A DNA stretch of 64,000 bases, taken from contig NZ_PPTH01000013.1 in assembly GCF_002954225.1 (NCBI RefSeq), forward strand, positions 196,807 to 260,806, given 5' to 3'. The translations under genes and the position numbers were made by a program. The notes under the pieces are model-generated. The model saw only the letters and a program-made list of their open reading frames with translations. It was not told the origin of the DNA and made no database searches. The DNA comes from Arthrobacter ruber (lineage in GTDB: Bacteria > Actinomycetota > Actinomycetes > Actinomycetales > Micrococcaceae). Positions 1 through 8,340 of this stretch are shown one piece after another (the stretch's first letter is position 1; each line of letters begins with the position of its first letter).

Positions 1-159
1 CTCCAGCGCGATGGCCAGGCCGGCGCCGGGCGCGCCGATGGTCTCCATCAGGTTCACGGCCCAGTCGGTGACGGCGCCGAGGGCAGAACCGTCCGACGTC
101 GTGGTCGCCGTCGCGACGTTGACCGCCTGCGCGGCCTGGACTGTCTGGATGATGCTCAC
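1..159 (-). CDS. DedA-family membrane protein, N-terminal fragment
   Basis: The first 53 codons of a minus-strand gene that leaves the window at base 1. The reading begins at a GTG (157-159). After about 30 polar residues it reaches LMETIGAPGAGLAIALE, which matches the start of actinobacterial DedA-family (SNARE-associated/VTT) membrane proteins, thought to act in lipid or ion transport in the cytoplasmic membrane. Only the N-terminus is visible, so the membrane domain cannot be checked. It lies downstream of rdgB on the same strand, separated by a repeat-bearing gap of about 100 bp. Confidence 0.6.
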   Translation of the reverse strand, partial: MSIIQTVQAAQAVNVATATTTSDGSALGAVTDWAVNLMETIGAPGAGLAIALE

Positions 160-182
160 GGTGGTATCCGTCCCTGGTCTGG

Positions 183-200
183 GCCGCCCCGGTGGGCGGC
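183..200. terminator. Hairpin downstream of rdgB
   Basis: A perfect 7-bp GC stem (GCCGCCC at 183-189, GGGCGGC at 194-200) with a 4-nt loop. It lies about 60 nt past the rdgB stop and before the DedA start. There is no T tract on the minus strand, so it is only a possible terminator or pause site. Confidence 0.35.
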
Positions 201-210
201 TCGCGTGCTG

Positions 211-255
211 TGCTTGTTCGTCTGGTGCTTGTACGTCTGGTGCTTGTTCGTCTGC
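211..255. repeat. Three tandem 15-bp repeats
   Basis: The unit TGCTTGTTCGTCTGG occurs three times head to tail (211-225, 226-240, 241-255); the second copy has one internal change and the third differs at its last base. It fills most of the gap between rdgB and the DedA-like gene. No function is evident; replication slippage is the simplest origin. Confidence 0.8.
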
Positions 256-261
256 TGCGTG

Positions 262-900
262 CTACCGCAGTGCGTCGATGAGGTGCGGCAGCAGTGCCCG
301 GAAGGCGATGCCCCGGTGGCTGATGGCGTTCTTCTCCTCCGGGGCGAGCTCCGCGCAGCTCCTGTCGAGGCCCTCCGGCACGAGGACGGGGTCGTAGCCG
401 AAACCTCCCGCACCGCGTGGGGCCGTCAGCAGTGTGCCGCGCAGTTCGCCGCGCTCGGTGCGGCCGGCGCCGGGAGCGCCGACGGTTCCACGCGGATGCG
501 CGAGGGCTGCGGCGCAGACGAAGGCCGCGCCCCGCCGTTCGTGCGGGATGTCGGCGAGCTGGGCCAGGAGGAGTGCGAGGTTCGCGGCGTCGTCGCCGTG
601 CCGTCCGCACCAGCGCGCCGAGAAGATGCCGGGCGCCCCGCCGAGCACGTCCACGGCGAGTCCGGAGTCGTCGGCGACGGCGAGCAGCCCGGTGGAGTCC
701 GCCACCTGCTCCGCCTTCAGCAGCGCGTTCTCCTCGAAGGTCACGCCGCTCTCCACCACGTCCGGGGCACCCGCGGCGGCCGCGTCGATGACCTGCGTGT
801 CGACGTCGAGCCCCGGCACCTGTCCGCGCAGCAGCTCGCGCAGCTCGCGCAGCTTGCCGGGATTGCGCGTGGCGAGGACGAGCCGTGGCGCGTCAGCCAC
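262..900 (-). CDS. rdgB: RdgB/HAM1 family non-canonical purine NTP pyrophosphatase
   Basis: Hydrolyses dITP, XTP and ITP to monophosphates, cleaning the nucleotide pool in the cytoplasm. The protein begins [20 protein letters not shown], containing the family's N-terminal substrate-loop motif ([11 protein letters not shown]). Further on it has the central [22 protein letters not shown] block and a C-terminal [10 protein letters not shown] block, all diagnostic of Ham1/RdgB. Length 212 aa is normal. I chose the GTG at 898-900 because the residues before it do not resemble the family. This start overlaps the rph stop by 8 bases, so the two genes are translationally coupled, the usual actinobacterial arrangement. 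Confidence 0.93.
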   Translation of the reverse strand: MADAPRLVLATRNPGKLRELRELLRGQVPGLDVDTQVIDAAAAGAPDVVESGVTFEENALLKAEQVADSTGLLAVADDSGLAVDVLGGAPGIFSARWCGRHGDDAANLALLLAQLADIPHERRGAAFVCAAALAHPRGTVGAPGAGRTERGELRGTLLTAPRGAGGFGYDPVLVPEGLDRSCAELAPEEKNAISHRGIAFRALLPHLIDALR

Positions 901-1681
901 CCTGGGAGTCCCGGAGCGTGTCGACCTGGATCTGCGCGAGCTGCGCGGTGCCGAGCAGCGCGAGGTCCAGCAGGGCGTCGAGTTCCGCACGGTCGAACGG
1001 CGCGCCCTCGGCCGTGCCCTGGACCTCGACGAACGTGCCGGATCCGGTGACGACGACGTTCATGTCCGTCTCGGCGCGCACGTCCTCCACGTAGGGCAGG
1101 TCGAGCATGGGGACGCCGTCGATGATGCCCACGCTGATGGCGGCCACGGTGTCGGTGAGCGGGTTCGCCGATGCGGGGATGAGCTTCTTGTCCTTCGCGT
1201 AGCGGATGGCGTCGGCGAGGGCCACATAGGCGCCGGTGATCGCGGCGGTCCGTGTGCCGCCGTCGGCCTGCAGGACGTCGCAGTCGAGGACGATGGTGTT
1301 CTCCCCGAGCGCCTTCATGTCGATGATCGATCGCAGCGAACGGCCGATCAGGCGTGAGATCTCGTGGGTCCTGCCGCCGATCCGGCCCTTGACCGACTCG
1401 CGGTCGGAGCGCGTGTTCGTGGCGCGCGGGAGCATGGCGTACTCGGCGGTCACCCAGCCCTTGCCCTCGCCCTTGAGCCAGCGCGGCACACCGCTGGTCA
1501 GGCTCGCCGTGCAGAGCACGCGGGTGTTCCCGAACTCGATGAGGGCCGACCCCTCGGCCTGCTTGGACCAGCCGCGCGTGATGCTGATGTTGCGCAGCTG
1601 GTCGGGCGTCCTGCCGTCGGCACGCAGCACGGGGGTGGTGTTGCCGGCGGTGGGTGCGGGCGTGGGATTCGCGGAGGTCAT
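893..1681 (-). CDS. rph: Ribonuclease PH
   Basis: A phosphorolytic 3'-5' exoribonuclease that trims tRNA 3' ends. The sequence has the RNase PH core: [19 protein letters not shown] near the start, [12 protein letters not shown], a highly conserved middle stretch ending in RSLRSIID, and the phosphate-site region [20 protein letters not shown]. The ATG at 1679-1681 is preceded by TAGACT and a 7-nt spacer, the spacing of a leaderless actinobacterial promoter, which sets the start. The 262-aa product has about 20 extra Thr/Pro/Ala-rich residues before the conserved domain. rdgB follows with an 8-nt overlap. Confidence 0.95.
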   Translation of the reverse strand: MTSANPTPAPTAGNTTPVLRADGRTPDQLRNISITRGWSKQAEGSALIEFGNTRVLCTASLTSGVPRWLKGEGKGWVTAEYAMLPRATNTRSDRESVKGRIGGRTHEISRLIGRSLRSIIDMKALGENTIVLDCDVLQADGGTRTAAITGAYVALADAIRYAKDKKLIPASANPLTDTVAAISVGIIDGVPMLDLPYVEDVRAETDMNVVVTGSGTFVEVQGTAEGAPFDRAELDALLDLALLGTAQLAQIQVDTLRDSQGG

Positions 1682-1688
1682 GATTTCC

Positions 1689-1694
1689 AGTCTA
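1689..1694 (-). promoter_or_regulatory. Putative leaderless -10 box for rph
   Basis: TAGACT on the minus strand, 7 nt before the rph ATG. The box fits TAnnnT and places the transcription start at or next to the A of ATG. No clear -35 element was seen. Confidence 0.55.
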
Positions 1695-1753
1695 GACGGG
1701 AGCACCTGGGAGGACGCCCGGGGATCCGGGACCACGCACCGGCCCCGGATGCG

Positions 1754-2551
1754 TCAGACCGTGTAGGAGACGCCCGCGACGGCGACGGCGAGGTGCCCGT
1801 CGTAGCTCTCCCTGGCCTCGCCGACGGCCACGTTCGCGTCGTTCCACACCGGCAGGTGCGTCAGCAGCAGCCGCTTGGCCGATGCCCGGGTCGCCACGTC
1901 CCCCGCCCGCTTGCCGGTGAGGTGCACCCCGGTGATGGCGTCGTCGCGGCCCTCGTGGAAGGCCGCCTCGCACAGGAAGACGTCGGCGTCCTTGGCCGCG
2001 TCCACCAGCCCGTCGCACGCGTCGGTGTCGCCCGAGTAGGTCAGGATGTGGGGCCGGGTCTCGCCCCCGGCATCGGCCTCGGTCACCTCGACCCGCAGCG
2101 CGTACGCCTCCTCGATGGGGTGCAGGACCCGGTAGGGCGTGATCGTGAAGGGCCCCAGGGACACCGCCGACCGGTCCTCCCACGACCGGAAGTCGAAGTC
2201 CTCGTGCATCCCCGGATCCGGATCGAGGCCGTACGCGCTCGCCATCCGGTCCGCTGTCGCGGCCGGTCCCCAGACGGGGATGCGGGGCAGCCCCCAGCCG
2301 GACGGGTCCCAGTGGACTGCCACGTGCAGGCCGCAGAGGTCCATGCAGTGGTCGGGATGCAGGTGGGAGAGGAACACGGCGTCGATCTCGCGCAGGTCCA
2401 TGTACCGCTGGAGGGCACCGAGCGATCCGTTGCCCAGGTCGAGGAGGATCCGCCACGTGCGGCCCTCCCACTCGGCGCTGAGGAGGTAGCAGGAGGCCGG
2501 GGACTGCGGGCCGGGGAAGGATCCGCTGCAGCCGACGATGGTGAGCTTCAT
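1754..2551 (-). CDS. MBL-fold metal-dependent hydrolase
   Basis: A metallo-beta-lactamase-fold hydrolase of 265 aa. It starts [18 protein letters not shown] and has the zinc-binding signature HLHPDH (residues 63-68), a later SGDT strand with the bridging aspartate, a CEAAFHEG segment and a C-terminal THLPVW that supplies another metal ligand. The layout is that of the RNase Z-like/cAMP-phosphodiesterase-like branch. The substrate cannot be read from sequence. The ATG overlaps the murI stop by 4 bases (ATGA), so it is co-transcribed with murI. It might act on RNA ends, given rph next door, but that is a guess. Confidence 0.85.
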   Translation of the reverse strand: MKLTIVGCSGSFPGPQSPASCYLLSAEWEGRTWRILLDLGNGSLGALQRYMDLREIDAVFLSHLHPDHCMDLCGLHVAVHWDPSGWGLPRIPVWGPAATADRMASAYGLDPDPGMHEDFDFRSWEDRSAVSLGPFTITPYRVLHPIEEAYALRVEVTEADAGGETRPHILTYSGDTDACDGLVDAAKDADVFLCEAAFHEGRDDAITGVHLTGKRAGDVATRASAKRLLLTHLPVWNDANVAVGEARESYDGHLAVAVAGVSYTV

Positions 2552-3456
2552 GCGGGCGGGAACCCGGCGGCGATCATCTCGGGCGTGATCCGCGCGAGGC
2601 TGCCGGTCGGATACTGCGCGGCCACATGGTCCACGTGCTGGACGCTGAGCACCTCGGGCCCCAGGAACCGGCGTGCCAGCACCTCGAAGCCGGCGGCGTC
2701 GCCCGTCGCGATGAAACGGTGCGCCCCGGGTGCCGTGCCGTCCCGCTCGAGGTCGTGGGAGACGAGCGCGCGGTACACGTCCTTGGCGGTCTCCTCGGCG
2801 CTCGACACCAGGGTCACGGCATCACCCATGACGTAGGAGATGACGCCGGTCAGCAGCGGATAGTGGGTGCAGCCGAGCACGAGCGTGTCCACACCCGCGT
2901 CCTTCAGCGGCGCGAGGTACTCCTCGGCCGTCCTCAGGAGGGCAGGGCCGCCGGTGATCCCGGCCTCCACGAACTCGACGAAGGCCGGGCAGGCCACGGA
3001 GGTGACCTCGAGGTGCGGGGCGGCGGCGAAGGTGTCGTCGTAGGCCCGGGACCCCACGGTGGCGCTCGTGCCGATGACCCCGATCCGGCCCGAGCGGGTG
3101 GAGGCGACGGCCCGGCGGACGGCCGGCTGGATGACCTCGATCACGGGGATGCCGTACCGGGCGGTGTAGCGTTCCCGCGCATCGCGGAGCACCGCGGCCG
3201 ACGCCGAGTTGCACGCGATGACGAGGAGCTTCACGCCAGAGTCGACCAGCTCGTCCATGACGCCGAGCGCATGGGCTCGGACACGCGCGATCGGCAGGGG
3301 TCCGTAGGGCCCGTTCGCCGTGTCACCGACGTACATGATCGATTCGTGGGGCAGCTGGTCGATGACGGCTCGCGCGACGGTCAGTCCCCCGACGCCGGAG
3401 TCGAAGATGCCGATGGGCGCTTCGCTGCGGTCGGTGTTCGCTGGCTCTGGGCTCAT
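2548..3456 (-). CDS. murI: Glutamate racemase
   Basis: Interconverts L- and D-glutamate to supply D-Glu for peptidoglycan. The two catalytic cysteines are visible: C82 in VIACNSASA and C196 in [10 protein letters not shown]. The N-terminal [13 protein letters not shown] and the [11 protein letters not shown] block are also classic MurI. At 302 aa it is slightly longer than average because of a short charged N-terminus. The ATG (3454-3456) has AGAGGA just upstream, and a TAGTCT box lies 9 nt before it. Gene order murI, MBL hydrolase, rph, rdgB is typical of Micrococcaceae. Confidence 0.95.
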   Translation of the reverse strand: MSPEPANTDRSEAPIGIFDSGVGGLTVARAVIDQLPHESIMYVGDTANGPYGPLPIARVRAHALGVMDELVDSGVKLLVIACNSASAAVLRDARERYTARYGIPVIEVIQPAVRRAVASTRSGRIGVIGTSATVGSRAYDDTFAAAPHLEVTSVACPAFVEFVEAGITGGPALLRTAEEYLAPLKDAGVDTLVLGCTHYPLLTGVISYVMGDAVTLVSSAEETAKDVYRALVSHDLERDGTAPGAHRFIATGDAAGFEVLARRFLGPEVLSVQHVDHVAAQYPTGSLARITPEMIAAGFPPA

Positions 3457-3538
3457 GATCCTCTGAGACTAGAACGTGCCGCCCGCGAAAACTATTCATC
3501 GGCCCGTGGGGTGTGTCACAGCCCTCCACCGGTGCGCG

Positions 3539-4114
3539 TCAGCGCTCCAGCCGAGCCGCTTTCAGCATGGCTTGCACGAGGGACTCCTGGAGCCAGGTGA
3601 TGAAGTTGTAGACGAGCGCGAGGTAGGACTCCACGTCGTCGACGTCCTCGGAGTCCGCGATGTCGTGCAGCCGTTCGGCGTCCTCCTCCGTCTCGATGCT
3701 GAGCCGGTCGGCGAGGACGAGGCGGACGTCGTTGAGCGCCTGTGCGAGGAGCCGTGCCTGCTCGGAACCGAGGGTGATGGGATTCGTCTCGATCACCAGG
3801 GCGCTGCTGCGCAGGGCGCCGATCTTCTGCTCGCGCAGCGACCGCTCGGTCAGGCGGCGGAAGGCGAGCGCCTCGTCGTCGTCGCCGCGGACGGCATCGG
3901 GCAGGAGGCGGCGGACGGCTGAGTCGTCGGGCGCCGTCGCCTCGGCGTCCGCACCGGACATGCCCACGAGCGCCGCCAGCGGGTCGTCGCCGGGCTCCGT
4001 CTCGGGCTCGAGCATGGAGATGACGTCCTCGAGCAGCGCGCCGAGCAGGCGCGCCTCACCGGGTTCCAGCGCGCCGGTGATGCCGCGGCGCGTCGATTTG
4101 AACGGTTTTGCCAT
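3539..4114 (-). CDS. DUF2017 domain protein
   Basis: A 191-aa soluble, acidic protein of the actinobacterial DUF2017 family. It begins MAKPFKSTRRGITGALEPGEARLLGALLEDVISML and ends with the conserved YLALVYNFITWLQESLVQAML helix. No catalytic motif is visible and the family's role is not known. It follows clpS with a 9-nt gap on the same strand, an order conserved in actinobacteria, which suggests a link to Clp-dependent proteolysis; that is inference from context. Confidence 0.85.
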   Translation of the reverse strand: MAKPFKSTRRGITGALEPGEARLLGALLEDVISMLEPETEPGDDPLAALVGMSGADAEATAPDDSAVRRLLPDAVRGDDDEALAFRRLTERSLREQKIGALRSSALVIETNPITLGSEQARLLAQALNDVRLVLADRLSIETEEDAERLHDIADSEDVDDVESYLALVYNFITWLQESLVQAMLKAARLER

Positions 4115-4123
4115 GGGGTGGGC

Positions 4124-4432
4124 TTACTCGCTTCCGATTTTCTCGAAGGTGGCCCACAGCCCGTACGAGTGCAGCGCCACGGTGTCCTGTTCCACTTTCT
4201 CGCGGCTGCCGGAGACGACGGCGGAGCGGCCCTGTTCGTGGACCTCGAGCATCAGCGTGCGGGCCTTCGCCTCGCTGTAGCCGAAGTAGGACTGGAAGAC
4301 GTAGCTCACGTAGCTCATGAGGTTCACGGGATCGTTCCAGACGACGACCACCCAGGGCTGGTCCAGGTCGGTCTTCTCGGTCGTCCGCACCTCTTCCAGG
4401 GTGTCGGTGCCGGTTGCAAAGCCTACGGTCAT
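4124..4432 (-). CDS. clpS: ATP-dependent Clp protease adaptor ClpS
   Basis: The N-recognin adaptor that hands N-end-rule substrates to ClpA/ClpC-ClpP. The 102-aa product contains the ClpS core: PWVVVVWNDPVNLMSYVSYVF (the NDP residues line the N-degron pocket), FGYSEAKARTLMLEVHEQG (helix with the conserved M-VH) and a GLWATFE end. The ATG at 4430-4432 sits 6 nt after a TAGAAT box, so the transcript is probably leaderless. The gene is divergent from pncB and begins a clpS-DUF2017 operon. Confidence 0.95.
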   Translation of the reverse strand: MTVGFATGTDTLEEVRTTEKTDLDQPWVVVVWNDPVNLMSYVSYVFQSYFGYSEAKARTLMLEVHEQGRSAVVSGSREKVEQDTVALHSYGLWATFEKIGSE

Positions 4433-4438
4433 CCCCTC

Positions 4439-4444
4439 ATTCTA
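4439..4444 (-). promoter_or_regulatory. Putative leaderless -10 box for clpS
   Basis: TAGAAT on the minus strand, followed by a 6-nt GAGGGG spacer and the clpS ATG. Confidence 0.6.
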
Positions 4445-4496
4445 GGTCGCATCCCCACTGCCCGCTGTCCGGGTACTCACACCCCGGGCGCCCCGC

Positions 4497-4502
4497 TATC
4501 GT
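4497..4502 (+). promoter_or_regulatory. Putative leaderless -10 box for pncB
   Basis: TATCGT ends 7 nt before the GTG at 4510. This favours the GTG over the later in-frame ATG at 4567 as the pncB start. Confidence 0.5.
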
Positions 4503-4509
4503 TTCAAGG

Positions 4510-5877
4510 GTGATCAATGCCCCCACCGAACCGCCCGCCGCCGGTGCGGCGCCTCCCGCCACGACCATGCCGAACAGTGCGCTCTTCACCGACCAGTACG
4601 AGCTCACGATGCTGCAGGCCTCCCTGCACTCGGGGGCGGCACATCGCCGCTCCGTGTTCGAGGCCTTCGCCCGCCGGCTCCCGGCCGGGCGGCGGTACGG
4701 CGTCGTCGCCGGGACGGGGCGCCTGCTCGAGGCGCTGGCGACCTTCCGGTTCGACGACGCGCAGCTGGCGTTCCTCAGCGACCACCGCATCGTCGACGAC
4801 ACCACCCTCTCCTGGCTGGCGGACTTCCGGTTCACGGGTTCCATCTCGGGCTACGCGGAGGGCGAGGCGTACTTCCCAAACTCGCCGATCCTGACGGTGG
4901 AGTCCACCTTCGCCGAGGCCTGCATCCTCGAGACGCTCGTGCTGTCGATCCTCAACCACGACAGCGCCATAGCCTCCGCGGCCTCGCGTATGACCGGTGC
5001 GGCCGCCGGGCGCCCGTGCATCGAGATGGGTTCGCGCCGCACGCACGAGGAGGCCGCCGTCGCCTGCGCGCGTGCCGCGATCATCGGTGGCTTCGCGAGC
5101 ACCTCCAACCTCGAGGCCGGCCGCCGGTACGGCCTGCCGACCGTCGGCACCGCCGCGCACTCCTTCACGCTCCTCCACGACTCCGAACGCGCCGCGTTCG
5201 AGGCGCAGGTCGCAGCCCTGGGACGGGGCACCTCGCTCCTCGTGGACACCTACGACGTCGAGCAGGGCGTCCGCACGGCCGTGGAGGTGGCCGGCCCCGA
5301 GCTCGGCGCCGTCCGCCTGGACTCCGGCGACCTCGTGGCGCAGGCCCGCTGGGTGCGGCAGCTCCTCGACGACCTCGGCAACCACACCACCAGGATCGTG
5401 GTGACGTCCGACCTCGACGAGTTCGCCATCGGCCTCCTCGCCTCGGCCCCGGTCGATTCCTACGGTATCGGCACGTCGCTGGTCACCGGCTCCGGTGCGC
5501 CGACGGCGGGCATGGTCTACAAGCTCGTGAGCCGGCAGGACGACTCCGGCGCGTTCGTCCCCGTGGCGAAGGCCGCGAAGAACAAGGCGTCCGTCGGCGG
5601 ACTCAAGCACGCCCTGCGCCGCCGCGACGAGCACGGGGTGGCCCAGGCGGAGATCGTGGGCATCGGGATCACGCCCGGCGACGACGGCGACGACCGCCCG
5701 CTGATGCAGCAGTTCGTGCGCGACGGCGTCGTCCTGCCCGGCTGGACCGGGCCCGAGGCGGTCCTGCGGGCCGCCGGGCAGCACGCCCGTTCCATCGCCG
5801 AGCTGCCCGGAGCCGTCCGGCGCCTGCAGCGCGGCGAACCCGTCATACCCACCGAGTACGAGGAGGCAGCACCGTGA
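4510..5877 (+). CDS. pncB: Nicotinate phosphoribosyltransferase
   Basis: Converts nicotinate and PRPP to nicotinate mononucleotide in NAD salvage. After a short Pro/Ala-rich lead the protein has the family's LFTDQYELTMLQASL motif, GRRYGVVAGTGRLLEAL, the catalytic-histidine region VGTAAHSFTLLHDSE and VRLDSGDL. At 455 aa it is a normal size. The GTG at 4510 is chosen because a TATCGT box precedes it by 7 nt; an ATG at 4567 directly before the conserved domain is the alternative. Its stop overlaps pncA by 4 bases (GTGA), tying nicotinamide deamidation to nicotinate use. Confidence 0.92.
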   Translation: MINAPTEPPAAGAAPPATTMPNSALFTDQYELTMLQASLHSGAAHRRSVFEAFARRLPAGRRYGVVAGTGRLLEALATFRFDDAQLAFLSDHRIVDDTTLSWLADFRFTGSISGYAEGEAYFPNSPILTVESTFAEACILETLVLSILNHDSAIASAASRMTGAAAGRPCIEMGSRRTHEEAAVACARAAIIGGFASTSNLEAGRRYGLPTVGTAAHSFTLLHDSERAAFEAQVAALGRGTSLLVDTYDVEQGVRTAVEVAGPELGAVRLDSGDLVAQARWVRQLLDDLGNHTTRIVVTSDLDEFAIGLLASAPVDSYGIGTSLVTGSGAPTAGMVYKLVSRQDDSGAFVPVAKAAKNKASVGGLKHALRRRDEHGVAQAEIVGIGITPGDDGDDRPLMQQFVRDGVVLPGWTGPEAVLRAAGQHARSIAELPGAVRRLQRGEPVIPTEYEEAAP

Positions 5878-6497
5878 CGCGAGCACTGATCATCGTGGAT
5901 GTGCAGAACGATTTCTGCGAGGGCGGGTCCCTCGCCGTGCAGGGTGGCGCGCAGGTCGCAGCCGCGATCAGCGACCACATCGATGAGCAGGCCGGCTCCT
6001 ACGACTACGTCGTCGCGACGCAGGACTGGCACATCGATCCGGGGGCGCATTTCTCCGAGGACCCCGACTTCGTGGACTCCTGGCCTGTCCACTGCGTCGC
6101 CGACACCAAGGGATCCGACTTCCACCGGGACCTCGACACCGAGAGCATCGACGCCGTGTTCCGCAAGGGGCAGTTCGAGGCCGCGTACTCGGGCTTCGAG
6201 GGTGTCAAGGCGCCCGACGACGAAGTGCCCACGGGTGAGCAGAAACTCGGCGGCGGGGCGGTCGACCCCGACGAGGACCCGATGACCCTCGACGACTGGC
6301 TGCAGGACCACGAGGTGGACGACGTCGTGATCGCCGGGCTCGCCACCGACTACTGCGTGCGGGCCACCGCGCTCGACGCACTCCAGGCGGGGTACGCGGT
6401 GTCCGTGCTCACCGACCTCACGCGGGGCGTGCACGAGGACAGGTCGGAGCAGACCCTGGACGAACTCGAGGCCGCAGGCATCGAACTGGTGCGCTAG
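5874..6497 (+). CDS. pncA: Nicotinamidase
   Basis: Deamidates nicotinamide to nicotinate, feeding the adjacent PncB. The isochorismatase-like fold and catalytic triad are visible: D9 in IVDVQNDF, K98 in FRKGQ and C161 in GLATDYCVRATALDAL; the metal-site QDWH is at 50-53. Length 207 aa is usual. The GTG start lies within the pncB stop (GTGA), so the pair is translationally coupled. A strong bidirectional hairpin follows the stop. Confidence 0.93.
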   Translation: MTRALIIVDVQNDFCEGGSLAVQGGAQVAAAISDHIDEQAGSYDYVVATQDWHIDPGAHFSEDPDFVDSWPVHCVADTKGSDFHRDLDTESIDAVFRKGQFEAAYSGFEGVKAPDDEVPTGEQKLGGGAVDPDEDPMTLDDWLQDHEVDDVVIAGLATDYCVRATALDALQAGYAVSVLTDLTRGVHEDRSEQTLDELEAAGIELVR

Positions 6498-6507
6498 AAC
6501 CGGATGC

Positions 6508-6544
6508 ACGAGGGCCGGGCTGGTACGTCCAGCCCGGCCCTCGT
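6508..6544. terminator. Bidirectional intrinsic-type terminator
   Basis: A perfect 16-bp inverted repeat (6508-6523 with 6529-6544) with a 5-nt TACGT loop, located between the convergent pncA and helicase genes. It is very GC-rich and is followed by a T-containing stretch on the plus strand. It can serve both genes. Confidence 0.85.
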
Positions 6545-6561
6545 TCTGTGTCCGCGCAGCG

Positions 6562-8340
6562 CTACTTCTTGCCGATGAACCAGTCCTGCAGCTTCTGCAG
6601 GCGGCGCTGGAGCTGGTCCTCGTCGGCCTGGGCCACGGCCGGGCCGCCGCACTGCCGGCGCAGCTCTGTGTGCACCTGGCCGTGGGGCATGCCCGTCCGG
6701 GCGGCCCACGCCGAGACGTTCTTCGCGAGTTGCCCACGCAGTTCGGTGAGCTGCCGGTGGTCCACCACGAGCGGCTCGGCGGCCGCGGCCGCCGTCGGGC
6801 GTGTCTTGCGGCGTGACTGCTGCTCCTGCTGGCGCTGGCGCAGGAGCTGGCCCACCTGGTCGGCGTCGAGCAGCCCGGGGATGCCGAGGAAGTCGAGTTC
6901 TTCGTCGCTACCCATCTCACCACCGGTCCCGAACTCGCCGCCGTCGAACAGGACGCGGTCGAAGGACGCCTGTGACTCGAGCGCCTCGAACTTCTGCTTG
7001 GTCAGCGAATCCGACGCCTTGTCCTCGCGGTTCGCAGCCTCCATCAGCGCGTCCTCGAGGCCGAACCCCTCGTCGTCCTTCTCCGGGCGGTCGAGGGCGT
7101 GGTCGCGTTCGAGTTCGAGCTGGTTCGCCAGGGCCATGAGGTTCGGCACGGACGGCAGGAAGATCGACGCCGTCTCGCCACGCCGTCGGGCACGAACGTA
7201 GCGTCCGACGGCCTGGGCGAAGAACAGCGGGGTCGCGGTGGACGTCGCGTAGACGCCGACGGCGAGGCGCGGGACGTCCACGCCCTCGGACACCATGCGC
7301 ACCGCCACCATCCAGCGCTTGTCCCCTGCGGAGAACTCCTCGATCTTCGAGGAGGCCTTCGCGTCGTCGGACAGGATCACCGTCGGGGACTCCCCCGTGA
7401 TGCGCTTGAGCTGGCCCGCATAGGCGCGGGCGTCGTCGTGGTCCGTCGCGATGACGAGGCCCCCGGCGTCGTGCACGGTGCGGCGCACCTCGGTGAGGCG
7501 CTTGTCGGCGGCGGCGAGGACCGCGGGGATCCACTCGCCGGCCGGGTTGAGTGCCGTCCGCCAGGCCTGGGCCGTGATGTCCTTCGTCACCGCGGCCTCA
7601 CCCAGCGATGCCGCCATCTCCTCCCCACCGCTGGTGCGCCAGCGCATCTGGCCGGAGTACGCCATGAACATGACGGGCCGGACCACGTGGTCGCGGAGGG
7701 CCTGGCCGTAGCCGTAGGTGTAGTCGGCGCGTGAACGGCGGATCCCGTCGCGGTCCTCGGCGTACTCGACGAAGGGGATGGCCGCGGTGTCCGAGCGGAA
7801 GGGCGTCCCTGTGAGCGCGAGGCGGCGTGCCGCGGGTTCGAAGGCCTCGCGGATGCCGTCGCCCCACGAGAGAGCGTCGCCGCCGTGGTGGATCTCGTCG
7901 AGGATCACGAGGGTGCGGGCGGCCTCCGTCTTCGCGCGGTGCAGCATCGGCTTGCTGGCCACCTGGGCGTAGGTCACGGCCACGCCGATGAACGCACCGC
8001 CGTGGCGACCGTCGGCGTTCTTGAAGTTGGGGTCGATCGCAAGGCCCACCTTCGCGGCCGCGTCCGCCCACTGGCGCTTGAGGTGGTCGGTGGGCGCGAC
8101 GATCGTGATGCGGTTGATGACGCCGCGATCGACGAGCTCGGTCGCCACCCGGAGGGCGAAGGTCGTCTTGCCGGCACCCGGGGTGGCCACCGCGAGGAAA
8201 TCGCTCGGGGACTCCCGGAAATACTTCTCCAGCGCTTCGCTCTGCCACTGGCGCAGCTTGGGGGCGGTCCCCCAGGCTGCGCGCTCCGGATATGCGGGGG
8301 GCAGGGCTGCGCCGGCACCGAACAGGGTGTCACTACTCAC
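6562..8340 (-). CDS. DEAD/DEAH-box superfamily 2 helicase
   Basis: A 592-aa SF2 helicase. Visible motifs are Walker A ATPGAGKT (52-59), VAPTDHLKRQW (Ia), DEIHHGG (II, with DEIH replacing DEAD), LTGTPFR (III), and motif VI in QAVGRYVRARR. This resembles the XPB/RAD25-like branch. After the helicase core there is a charged C-terminal part of about 170 residues ending in an RLQKLQDWF helix. The GTG start overlaps the MFS stop by 4 bases. Substrate and role are unknown; a DNA repair or RNA role is only inferred from family. The pairing with DUF3039 nearby recurs in actinobacteria as far as I recall. Confidence 0.85.
   Translation of the reverse strand: MSSDTLFGAGAALPPAYPERAAWGTAPKLRQWQSEALEKYFRESPSDFLAVATPGAGKTTFALRVATELVDRGVINRITIVAPTDHLKRQWADAAAKVGLAIDPNFKNADGRHGGAFIGVAVTYAQVASKPMLHRAKTEAARTLVILDEIHHGGDALSWGDGIREAFEPAARRLALTGTPFRSDTAAIPFVEYAEDRDGIRRSRADYTYGYGQALRDHVVRPVMFMAYSGQMRWRTSGGEEMAASLGEAAVTKDITAQAWRTALNPAGEWIPAVLAAADKRLTEVRRTVHDAGGLVIATDHDDARAYAGQLKRITGESPTVILSDDAKASSKIEEFSAGDKRWMVAVRMVSEGVDVPRLAVGVYATSTATPLFFAQAVGRYVRARRRGETASIFLPSVPNLMALANQLELERDHALDRPEKDDEGFGLEDALMEAANREDKASDSLTKQKFEALESQASFDRVLFDGGEFGTGGEMGSDEELDFLGIPGLLDADQVGQLLRQRQQEQQSRRKTRPTAAAAAEPLVVDHRQLTELRGQLAKNVSAWAARTGMPHGQVHTELRRQCGGPAVAQADEDQLQRRLQKLQDWFIGKK

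Noticed and set aside
1364..2836. 490-codon plus-strand open frame
   Set aside because: Antisense to rph, the MBL hydrolase and murI, all with clear family motifs; no domain in the translation.
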